Below are positions 8,779 to 16,064 of a stretch of DNA of 64,000 nt, piece by piece (position 1 is the stretch's first letter; each line of letters opens with the position of its first letter). The position numbers and the translations under genes were made by a program. The notes below the pieces were generated by a model. That model was not told where the DNA came from. It ran no database searches and saw nothing but the letters and a program-made list of their open reading frames with translations. The DNA is from CAWJLS01 sp963843755 (GTDB taxonomy: Bacteria > Acidobacteriota > Thermoanaerobaculia > Multivoradales > DATKCC01): assembly GCA_963843755.1 (NCBI GenBank), contig CAWJLS010000001.1:124001-188000 (forward strand), given 5' to 3'.

Positions 8779-9669
8779 ATGGCCCATCCGAGCCGCCGAC
8801 GCCGGACCCACCCGGAACCGCCCGAGCACCTGCGCGAGACCTTCTGGGCGCTCGTCCGGCGCAAGATCCGCCGCAAGATCATCCGGCTCCACGGTTGGGC
8901 GATCCACGTCCTCTACGACTTGATCTCGTGGATCGACACCACCACGCCCACGGAGCGGCGCTACTTCCGCGTGGCGATCTTCGGCTCGAGCCGCATCCGC
9001 ACCGAGGACACCAACTACGCCCGGGTGCGCGAGCTCGCCCGGCGCCTGTCCTACATCGGCTGCGACATCGTCACCGGCGGCGGCCCCGGCCTGATGATGG
9101 CCGCCAACGAGGGCGCCCGCCGCGGCGCCTACCACCTCAACACGCGCTCGTTCGGGCTAACCATCCTGTTGCCGCTCGACGAGCAGCCGAACCCGTTCCT
9201 CGACGAGGTCACCGCCCACAAGACCTTCTACTCTCGTCTCCATCAGTTCATCCGGCTGGCCCACGCCTACATCGTGGTCGACGGCGGCATCGGCACGACC
9301 CTCGAGGCGACCATGGTCCTCCAGCTCCTCCAGCTCGGGCTGCTCAAGGGGCAGACGCTGGTCTTCGTCGGCCCCCTATGGAAGGGGCTGCGCGCCTTTT
9401 TCGAGGACGAGATCGTCAGCCGCGGACTGGCGGACGCCAGGGATCTCGAGCGCCCCTACTGGGTCGACACCGTCGAGGAGGCCGTGGAAATCGTCCGCGG
9501 AGCGCGAGACCGCTTCCTCCAGGAAAACCAGGTGGTGCTGCCCCCGGCGCCGGCGGGAGCCACTCCCGGGACGGCGCCTCCGACGGAGTCGATCGTGCCT
9601 CCCGCACCCCCAAGGCCCGGTGGCAGTCCCGGCGGTCCGCCCGGCGACGCCGTCCTGCCGGACGAGTGA
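8779..9669 (+). CDS. LOG-family (TIGR00730-like) nucleotide monophosphate nucleosidase
   Basis: 296 aa from ATG 8779; the frame is open further upstream but there it is antisense to etfB. The basic N-terminal 60 residues precede the Rossmann-like LOG core: RVAIFGSSRIRTEDTNYA, then DIVTGGGPGLMMAANEGARRG, and YIVVDGGIGTTLEATMVLQ, which corresponds to the family motif PGGxGTxxE with Asp replacing Pro. Family enzymes hydrolyse 5'-monophosphate nucleotides (LOG/PpnN type) at the N-glycosidic bond, releasing free base. The C-terminal 45 residues are a Pro/Gly/Ala-rich disordered tail. It directly precedes the tol operon on the same strand, but tolQ has its own promoter, so a shared role is not implied. 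Confidence 0.88.
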   Translation: MAHPSRRRRTHPEPPEHLRETFWALVRRKIRRKIIRLHGWAIHVLYDLISWIDTTTPTERRYFRVAIFGSSRIRTEDTNYARVRELARRLSYIGCDIVTGGGPGLMMAANEGARRGAYHLNTRSFGLTILLPLDEQPNPFLDEVTAHKTFYSRLHQFIRLAHAYIVVDGGIGTTLEATMVLQLLQLGLLKGQTLVFVGPLWKGLRAFFEDEIVSRGLADARDLERPYWVDTVEEAVEIVRGARDRFLQENQVVLPPAPAGATPGTAPPTESIVPPAPPRPGGSPGGPPGDAVLPDE

Positions 9670-9692
9670 TCGCCCGCCGGGCCCTGGCGACC

Positions 9693-9721
9693 TTGGCCGC
9701 CGGCACGGTCCGTGCTACGGT
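9693..9721 (+). promoter_or_regulatory. Promoter of the tol operon
   Basis: TTGGCC (9693-9698) and TACGGT (9716-9721) are 17 bases apart. The predicted start is only two or three bases before the tolQ ATG at 9731, and no Shine-Dalgarno fits between, suggesting a leaderless tolQ message. Confidence 0.5.
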
Positions 9722-9730
9722 TCGCCGGGC

Positions 9731-10525
<795 letters not shown>

Positions 10526-10553
10526 ACCCTTCTCCCCCGACGGACGGCGCATC

Positions 10554-10991
10554 ATGGCCTTCGGCGTAGGCAGCCCCGACCCCGACGATGACCGGGTCCT
10601 CTCGGACATCAACGTCACCCCACTGGTCGACGTGATGCTGGTGCTGCTGATCATCTTCATGATCACGGCGCCGATGTTGCACCAGGGCATCCAGGTGGCG
10701 CTGCCACGGGCCGACGCCAAGCCGCTGCCGACGCGCCAGGGGACGCCCATCGTGGTGTCGATCAAGAAGGACGGGCTGGTCTACGTCGCCGACGAGCCGG
10801 TTCACCCGAGCCGGCTGGAGTCGGTCCTGCTGCCGATGCTCGAGGGCCAGCCGGACCAGCCGGTGTTCATCAAGGGCGACCGGGGGGTCGACTACGGCCG
10901 CGTGATCGAGGTCCTCGACCTCCTCCACAAGGCTGGCGTCACACGCATCGGCATGGTCACCCAGGCTCCAGAAAAACGGCGCTCCCGTTAG
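10554..10991 (+). CDS. tolR: TolR/ExbD-type protein
   Basis: 145 aa. The order is a short cytoplasmic tail, one transmembrane helix (VDVMLVLLIIFMITAPML, about residues 25-42) and a periplasmic domain. The diagnostic INVTPLVDVMLVLLIIFMI carries the membrane Asp (about residue 26) that is protonated during motor turnover. The preceding tail has SPDPDDDRVLSDINV, as in biopolymer transport ExbD/TolR proteins. It lies 28 bases after tolQ in the same operon and couples proton flow through TolQ to TolA. Confidence 0.94.
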   Translation: MAFGVGSPDPDDDRVLSDINVTPLVDVMLVLLIIFMITAPMLHQGIQVALPRADAKPLPTRQGTPIVVSIKKDGLVYVADEPVHPSRLESVLLPMLEGQPDQPVFIKGDRGVDYGRVIEVLDLLHKAGVTRIGMVTQAPEKRRSR

Positions 10992-11000
10992 GGAGATCGG

Positions 11001-11711
11001 ATGGATCGACACGCCGTCCAGGACATCCTCCAAGAGCGCTCGGCCCGCTCTCCACGGCGCCAGCAGACGGTCGCGCTGACCGTCGCCGTCGTGCTCCACG
11101 CGCTGGCCGTGACCGCCGCCTTCGCCGTCCCCCGCCTGACCCGCCAGGAGCCGCAGCCGATCGACTACGTCGAGGTGCACGTGCTCCCGCCCCAGGCGCT
11201 GGGCGTCGAACGGCCTCCGGCCCGCAAGGAGCCCGAGGCGCCCAAGCCGAAGCCCAAGCCGCCCGAGCCCGAAGAGGTCCTGCCCCAGCCGGAGAAGAAG
11301 CAGCCGGCGCCGGAGCCCGCGCCCGAGCCGCCCCCGGAGAAGCAGGAGCCGCCGCCCCGCGAGGACGTCAAGGAGGGCTCGGCCACCGGAGCGCCGGCCG
11401 GAACCAGCCGGCTGGGAGCCCAGGCCCTGAGCCCGGACGGCACCGCGTTCCCGTACGACTACTACCTGGAACAGATGCTCGGGCAGATTCGTAGAAACTG
11501 GACGAGACCGCCGATCGAGGGAGTGCGGACGATCGTCACCTTCCGCGTGCTCGCCGACGGACGGATCACCGACGTGACCGTGCAACGCCCGTCGGGCAGC
11601 CGCTCGTTCGACCTGGCCGCGGTCCGGGCCCTGCGCAACGCATCCCCGCTACCGCCCCTGCCGGCGAGCTACCGCCAGGCCTCGCTGACGGTCAACCTGA
11701 TCGTCCGCTGA
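11001..11711 (+). CDS. TolA/TonB-type energy-transducing periplasm-spanning protein
   Basis: 236 aa. A single inner-membrane helix at about residues 26-46 (VALTVAVVLHALAVTAAFAV) is followed by a Pro/Glu/Lys-rich spacer (about 65-125, with repeats such as PKPKPKPPEPEE) that would extend through the periplasm. The C-terminal domain starts near FPYDYYLEQMLGQIRRNW and contains VTFRVLADGRITDVTVQRPS and FDLAAVRALRNASPLPPLP, the TonB C-terminal fold used by TolA-like proteins in lineages without the long helical TolA. Its place between tolR and tolB indicates that it does the TolA job. It begins nine bases after tolR. Confidence 0.88.
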   Translation: MDRHAVQDILQERSARSPRRQQTVALTVAVVLHALAVTAAFAVPRLTRQEPQPIDYVEVHVLPPQALGVERPPARKEPEAPKPKPKPPEPEEVLPQPEKKQPAPEPAPEPPPEKQEPPPREDVKEGSATGAPAGTSRLGAQALSPDGTAFPYDYYLEQMLGQIRRNWTRPPIEGVRTIVTFRVLADGRITDVTVQRPSGSRSFDLAAVRALRNASPLPPLPASYRQASLTVNLIVR

Positions 11712-11753
11712 GCCCGGCCTCGTACTGTGATGAGCCATCCCCCGAGGAGATCC

Positions 11754-13232
11754 ATGACCACCCGCCGCCTGCCACGCCCCCAGCCCTCGATCGCCGCCCT
11801 GCTCACCTCCCTGGCCACCGCCCTGCTGCTGGCGGCGATCGCCCCGGCGACCGGCGTCTCCCAGCAGGCCCAACAGGCCCAGCAGGCCCAGGGGACGGCG
11901 CAGCCCCAACCGTCGGCCGACCGCCCCGACGCGTCCGCCGGCCAGGGCGAGGCGGCGCCGGAAGGCGACCAGGGGCAGAGCGACGACCAGGTGACGCTGG
12001 TGCTCGAAGACGGCCAGCGGCCGCTTCTGCGCCTGGCGTTCCCTGAGATCGAGCGCAAAGGGCACCTGTCGCCCGATGCCACCGCCGCGGCCGACGTGCT
12101 CGACCAGGTGCTGCGCGACGACCTCGACCAGGCGCGGATCTTCCAGGTCCAGGGGCCGTGGGCCTTCTCGGTGCTGGAGCTCACCGGCGAGCCCGCTCAC
12201 GACATGGAGCAGTACCGCTCCCTCGGCAACGAGCTCCTGCTGAGCGGCGAGATCTCCGAGGAGCCGGACAAGCTGGTCTTCGCCGGCCGCGTCTTCGACC
12301 TGGCGAGCGGCAAGCTGGTCCTGGGCAAGCGCTACCGCGGCGACTACGACGTCGCCCGCCGGGTAGCCCACACGTTCGCCGACGAGGTAATCCTCTACTT
12401 CACCGGCCGCCGCGGCCTCGGCCTGACCACGATCGCCTTCTACTCGGATCGCACCGGGGACAAGGAGATCTACCTGATGGACTACGACGGCGCCAACGAG
12501 CGCCGGATCACCGGCCACCACTCGGTGTCGCTCTTCCCCGCCTGGACCGCCGACAACTCGGGCGTCGCCTACGTCTCGTACATCGACGGCCGCCCCGGGA
12601 TCTACCGGGTCGACCTCTCGACCGGGCGCAAGCACCCGCTGGTCACCGAGGGGCAGTTCAACACCTCCCCCACCTTCTCGCCCGACGGGCGCCGAATGGC
12701 CTTCGCCCGCGCCATCGCCGGCAACACGGAGATCTTCGTCGCCGGAGCCGACGGCAAGAACCCGGTACGCCTGACCTTCGGCAACGCGATCGACACCAAC
12801 CCTGCCTGGGCGCCGACGGGCAACGAGATCGCCTTCACCTCCAGCCGCACAGGGCACCCGGACATCTGGGTGATGGACCCGGAAGGCACCAACCTGCAGC
12901 GCATCTCGACCGACGGGACCTACAACGACGGCGCCGCCTGGAGCCCGGACGGCACCAAGGTGGCCTACGCCAGCCGCCGCCACGGCGTGTTCCAGATCGC
13001 GGTCACCGACCGGGTGACTCTCAAGACCGCCGTGCTGACGTCGGGCAGCGGCGAGAAGGAGTCGCCCAGCTTCTCCCCAGACGGCAAGCGGATCGTCTAC
13101 TCCACCTCGTTCCCCGACCGTAACGGACGCCGAACCCAGATCTGGGTGATGGACGCGGACGGCCGCAACCCCCGTCAGCTCACCGAGGAAGGGAACAACT
13201 TCTCGCCCTCCTGGTCCGGGTATCCGAAATAG
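11754..13232 (+). CDS. tolB: Tol-Pal system beta-propeller protein TolB
   Basis: 492 aa from ATG 11754, preceded by GAGGAGA at good spacing; an ATG nine codons upstream lacks this. A signal peptide (about 1-37) is followed by a Gln/Ala/Pro-rich linker. The N-terminal alpha/beta domain runs from roughly residue 95 to 220 (LELTGEPAHDMEQYRSLGNE). A six-bladed propeller follows with repeated WD40-like units such as IAFYSDRTGDKEIYLMDYDG, PTFSPDGRRMAFA, NPAWAPTGNEIAFTSSR and AAWSPDGTKVAYASRRHG. TolB is periplasmic and binds Pal, switching it between peptidoglycan- and Tol-bound states. Its position between tolA-like and pal is classical. Confidence 0.96.
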   Translation: MTTRRLPRPQPSIAALLTSLATALLLAAIAPATGVSQQAQQAQQAQGTAQPQPSADRPDASAGQGEAAPEGDQGQSDDQVTLVLEDGQRPLLRLAFPEIERKGHLSPDATAAADVLDQVLRDDLDQARIFQVQGPWAFSVLELTGEPAHDMEQYRSLGNELLLSGEISEEPDKLVFAGRVFDLASGKLVLGKRYRGDYDVARRVAHTFADEVILYFTGRRGLGLTTIAFYSDRTGDKEIYLMDYDGANERRITGHHSVSLFPAWTADNSGVAYVSYIDGRPGIYRVDLSTGRKHPLVTEGQFNTSPTFSPDGRRMAFARAIAGNTEIFVAGADGKNPVRLTFGNAIDTNPAWAPTGNEIAFTSSRTGHPDIWVMDPEGTNLQRISTDGTYNDGAAWSPDGTKVAYASRRHGVFQIAVTDRVTLKTAVLTSGSGEKESPSFSPDGKRIVYSTSFPDRNGRRTQIWVMDADGRNPRQLTEEGNNFSPSWSGYPK

Positions 13233-13306
13233 GGGACCGGCTCGCCAGCGGCCGGCGCGCCCGATCCAACACACCGAATCGTGACAATTCCTTTGCTCTC
13301 GGGCTC

Positions 13307-13335
13307 TTGCGGGGGTTTCGGGGCTTTGCTACAGT
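13307..13335 (+). promoter_or_regulatory. Promoter of pal-cpoB
   Basis: TTGCGG and TACAGT are separated by 17 bases in the 168-base gap between tolB and pal. The predicted start near 13342 leaves a leader of about 60 bases. It indicates that pal and cpoB can be expressed apart from tolQRAB. Confidence 0.55.
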
Positions 13336-13400
13336 TGGCGCGCTTTCGTCGCGCATCGCCAGACACCGAAATCACCCTGTTCGCTGAGGAGACACGACCG

Positions 13401-13970
13401 ATGAGCCGCAAGTGGATGGCCTGGGTGCTCGTGCCCGCGCTCGCCGTGGCCCTGTGGGGCTGCCCCAAGAAGGAACCGACAACCGCTCCGGAGCCCATGC
13501 AGATGGAGGAAGCGCCGCCGCCGGCGCCACCCGCCGAGGAGGTCCCCTCGGAACCCGAGATGACTCAGGAGGACCAGCAGGAGCCCGCGCTCCCGAGCGA
13601 CGTCGAACAGCTCAACGAGTACTTGCGCCGGCAGGGCCTGGTCGACGACGTCTACTTCGACTTCGACAAGTCCGACCTGCGCCAGGACGCCCGTGAGCGC
13701 CTCCAGAAGAACGCGAGCTTCCTCAAGCAGCACCCGGAGCTTCAGGCCACGATCGAAGGGAACTGCGACGAGCGCGGGACCAACGAGTACAACCTGGCTC
13801 TCGGTGAGCGCCGCGCCAACACCGCCAAGGACTACCTGGTCTCTCTCGGCATCGCCGCCTCCCGCATCAACACCATCTCCTACGGTGAAGAGCGGCCGGT
13901 CTGCACCCAGTCGACCGAGTCCTGCTGGCAGAGGAACCGGCGCGCCCACTTCGTCATCTACGGCTCGTGA
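13401..13970 (+). CDS. pal: Peptidoglycan-associated lipoprotein Pal
   Basis: 189 aa from ATG 13401 with CTGAGGAGA upstream. The signal peptide ends in a lipobox LWGC with Cys21 as lipidation site. A Pro/Glu-rich linker (25-75) leads to an OmpA-like domain: VYFDFDKSDLRQDARERLQK, ATIEGNCDERGTNEYNLALG and RRANTAKDYL. The binding motif is usually GHCDERG; here His is Asn, while the peptidoglycan-contacting Asp and Arg remain. Pal anchors the outer membrane to peptidoglycan and is regulated by TolB. The stop overlaps the cpoB start (GTGA). Confidence 0.96.
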   Translation: MSRKWMAWVLVPALAVALWGCPKKEPTTAPEPMQMEEAPPPAPPAEEVPSEPEMTQEDQQEPALPSDVEQLNEYLRRQGLVDDVYFDFDKSDLRQDARERLQKNASFLKQHPELQATIEGNCDERGTNEYNLALGERRANTAKDYLVSLGIAASRINTISYGEERPVCTQSTESCWQRNRRAHFVIYGS

Positions 13971-14857
13971 ACCGATCCGCTTCACGGCAACGGCTCACCC
14001 CCCTGGCGGTCACGCTGGCGACGCTCTCGCTGGCCGCTGGGGGGTGTGTTTCGTCCAGTGACATCCAGCTCCTGAGCTCCCAGATCAACGACGTCCAGCA
14101 CCAGGTCCTGCAGCTCGAAAAGCAGATGTCGACCCGCGAGGAGGTCGCCTCGCTCGAGAGCTCGCTCAAAGAGCAGATGGAAGGGGTGCTGCACTCGGAG
14201 GCCGACATGCAGGTGCGGCTCGACTCGCTGTCGAGCCAGATCGAGCAGCTCCAGGCCAAGCTGGAGGACACCAACTACCGCCTCGCCCAGCTCTCCCAGC
14301 AGATCGCCTCGACCAACCAGGAGCTGCGTGCCTTCCGCACCCAGCCCCGGATGTTCGATCACGGCGCGACGGAGGGCAACGGCGAGGACGCGGGCGCCGC
14401 GGGGACCGGCGACGACGGGCAGGGAGCAAACGAGAACGCCTCGTCGTCCTCCGCCCCGGCGATCCAGTCCGATCCCCAGGAGCTCTACCAGCGCGCCTAC
14501 GACGACTACCTCCGGGGCAACTACGACCTGGCGGTCGAGGAGTTCGACGAGTACCTGTCGAGCTTCCCGAACACCGACCTCGCGGACAACGCCACCTACT
14601 GGATCGGCGAGTGCCACTACCGCCAGGGCAAGTACCGGCAGGCCATCGACCAGTTCGACAAGGTCCTGCGCCGCTACCCGCGCAGCGACAAGGTCCCCGG
14701 CGCCCTGCTCAAGAAGGGCTACGCCTACCTCGAGCTGGGCGAGAAGTCGCAGGCGATCGTCCAGCTCCAGTACGTGATCCGCGAGCACCCGAACAGCGAC
14801 GAAGCCAACATCGCCCGCGACCGCCTCAAGGCGATCGGAGTTGACATCAACCGGTGA
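13967..14857 (+). CDS. cpoB: Cell division coordinator CpoB (YbgF), lipoprotein-like
   Basis: 296 aa, GTG start overlapping the pal stop by four bases (GTGA). The N-terminus ends in AAGGC (Cys27), a plausible lipobox, so the protein may be lipid-anchored rather than soluble as in E. coli. Residues about 33-125 form a long coiled coil (heptads such as IEQLQAKLEDTNYRLAQLSQ). An acidic Gly/Ala-rich linker is followed by three TPR units (YQRAYDDYLRGNYDLAVEEF, YWIGECHYRQGKYRQAIDQF, LKKGYAYLELGEKSQAIVQL). In E. coli CpoB links Tol function with septal peptidoglycan synthesis. A strong promoter for rpsT lies within its last codons. Confidence 0.93.
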   Translation: MNRSASRQRLTPLAVTLATLSLAAGGCVSSSDIQLLSSQINDVQHQVLQLEKQMSTREEVASLESSLKEQMEGVLHSEADMQVRLDSLSSQIEQLQAKLEDTNYRLAQLSQQIASTNQELRAFRTQPRMFDHGATEGNGEDAGAAGTGDDGQGANENASSSSAPAIQSDPQELYQRAYDDYLRGNYDLAVEEFDEYLSSFPNTDLADNATYWIGECHYRQGKYRQAIDQFDKVLRRYPRSDKVPGALLKKGYAYLELGEKSQAIVQLQYVIREHPNSDEANIARDRLKAIGVDINR

Positions 14858-14869
14858 CGTTGGTATAAC
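14841..14869 (+). promoter_or_regulatory. Strong promoter of rpsT
   Basis: A perfect -35 TTGACA (14841-14846), 17-base spacer and TATAAC (14864-14869). The -35 lies inside the last codons of cpoB. The start falls at about 14876, the first base of the hairpin described separately. Confidence 0.75.
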
Positions 14870-14875
14870 TCGCCC

Positions 14876-14904
14876 GCGTCGCACTCCGGTGCGACGCTTT
14901 TTTT
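14876..14904 (+). terminator. 9-bp hairpin with T7 tract: cpoB terminator and/or rpsT 5'-leader hairpin
   Basis: GCGTCGCAC and GTGCGACGC pair perfectly around a TCCG tetraloop, followed by seven T. This is an intrinsic terminator for the tol/pal transcript. It also begins exactly where the rpsT transcript should begin, so the same hairpin would sit at the 5' end of the rpsT mRNA. Confidence 0.75.
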
Positions 14905-14968
14905 CGAACCCACCCCAGAACCGAAGCGGCCGGAACGTACCGCGGGCCGCGTGGACAGACGAGCAGAT

Positions 14969-15247
14969 ATGGCCAATACGAAGTCAGCCGAGAAGCGGAT
15001 TCGCCAGAACGAGGAAAACCGCAAGCGGAACCGCAAGTACCGCTCGCGCATGCGCACCGCCATCAAGCGGCTCCGCGCCGCCATCGACAAGGGCGACGCC
15101 GAGAAGGCGCAGGAGCTCCTCCCCGCCACGATCAAGGTGATCGACGTCACCGCGCAGAAGAACGTCATCCACGACAACGCGGCCGGTCGCTACAAGTCCC
15201 GCCTGACCACGGCGGTCCAGGCCCTGGGCGAGAAGAAGTCCGCCTGA
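14969..15247 (+). CDS. rpsT: Small ribosomal subunit protein bS20
   Basis: 92 aa from ATG 14969; six codons of open frame upstream are not part of the family. MANTKSAEKRIRQNEENRKR is the near-invariant N-terminus of bS20, followed by a basic three-helix protein ending LTTAVQALGEKKSA. It binds the 5' domain and helix 44 region of 16S rRNA. It is monocistronic: its own strong promoter and leader hairpin lie upstream, and a stack of hairpins follows the stop. Confidence 0.97.
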   Translation: MANTKSAEKRIRQNEENRKRNRKYRSRMRTAIKRLRAAIDKGDAEKAQELLPATIKVIDVTAQKNVIHDNAAGRYKSRLTTAVQALGEKKSA

Positions 15248-15256
15248 GCCTCGTGT

Positions 15257-15345
15257 CTCCGCCCCGCAGGCGGAGCCGGACCCACCGTCTCTCGGTGGGC
15301 GCCCAATGCAGAAACGCCGTCCCCGGCCGGGGACGGCGTTTCTGC
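15257..15345. terminator. Three tandem hairpins between convergent rpsT and lptE
   Basis: Stem 1: CTCCGCC/GGCGGAG (15257-15275). Stem 2: CCCACCG/CGGTGGG (15281-15299). Stem 3: a perfect 38-base palindrome with 19-base arms (15308-15345). None is followed by a T tract on either strand. They probably act as a bidirectional terminator or RNA-stabilising block. Confidence 0.6.
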
Positions 15346-15457
15346 GTTCAGAGCCGAAGAAGCGGGCCCTCAATTCGCTGAGACACTCCTCGGGAGGGGG
15401 CGTCCCCTTCCCCCCGCGAGGGTGGGAAGGGCATCGAGGGGATGGGGGGCGATCGCG

Positions 15458-16060
15458 TCAGAACCCTTCGAGCAGGTCCGAGACCATCGTTTCCGCGAAG
15501 CGCTGCGCCGCCCCGCGGATCGCCTCCTCCTCCTGGGCCAGGAAGCCGCCCACGCCGGTGTCGGCCTCGTAGGTTTCGCGGAACTGGTAGTGGTCGTTCT
15601 TCCACAGAACCTCGTCGCTCCCGGTCCGGCGAAAGCTCACCTTGGCGGTGATCGAGATCTCGTACTCGGTCGCCCGCCCCTGAGAGTCGAAGGTGATCGG
15701 CGTCAGCCCGAAGGCGACCACCTCGCCGGACAGGTTGGCGTCCGCCTGCCCCAGGTCCCCCACCACGTCGAAGCGGCGGCGCTTGACCAGCTCGTCGCCG
15801 ATCGCCTCGGTGACGAACTGGTCGAGCTGCTGGCGGCTGGTCCGGTTGTCGAACGGCGAGAGGTAGATCTTCCGCACGTCCTCCGGGATGTTGGTGCCAC
15901 GGCCCACCAGGGCATAGCCGCACCCAGCGAGGGCGGAGGCCAGGACCATCAGGGTGAGCATGGCGGCGCCGGTGCGCGCGCGCCGTCCTCTCGGGCCTCC
16001 GAAGGCGCTGGAAGGCGTCGCCGAGGTCGTCTGGGGGTTCGATCGGTTCCGGTCGTCCAT
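15458..16060 (-). CDS. lptE: LPS-assembly lipoprotein LptE-like
   Basis: 200 aa. A basic 30-residue N-tail precedes a signal sequence ending in the lipobox LAGC (Cys47), then GYALVGRGTNIPEDVRKIYL, the usual start of mature LptE. The domain continues with PFDNRTSRQQLDQFVTEAI and ends EEEAIRGAAQRFAETMVSDL, matching LptE/RlpB. It would plug the LptD barrel in the outer membrane during LPS export. It starts four bases after leuS, the common leuS-lptE pairing. The 107 bases between its stop and the hairpin stack hold no recognised feature. Confidence 0.88.
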   Translation of the reverse strand: MDDRNRSNPQTTSATPSSAFGGPRGRRARTGAAMLTLMVLASALAGCGYALVGRGTNIPEDVRKIYLSPFDNRTSRQQLDQFVTEAIGDELVKRRRFDVVGDLGQADANLSGEVVAFGLTPITFDSQGRATEYEISITAKVSFRRTGSDEVLWKNDHYQFRETYEADTGVGGFLAQEEEAIRGAAQRFAETMVSDLLEGF

Positions 16061-16064
16061 CAGG

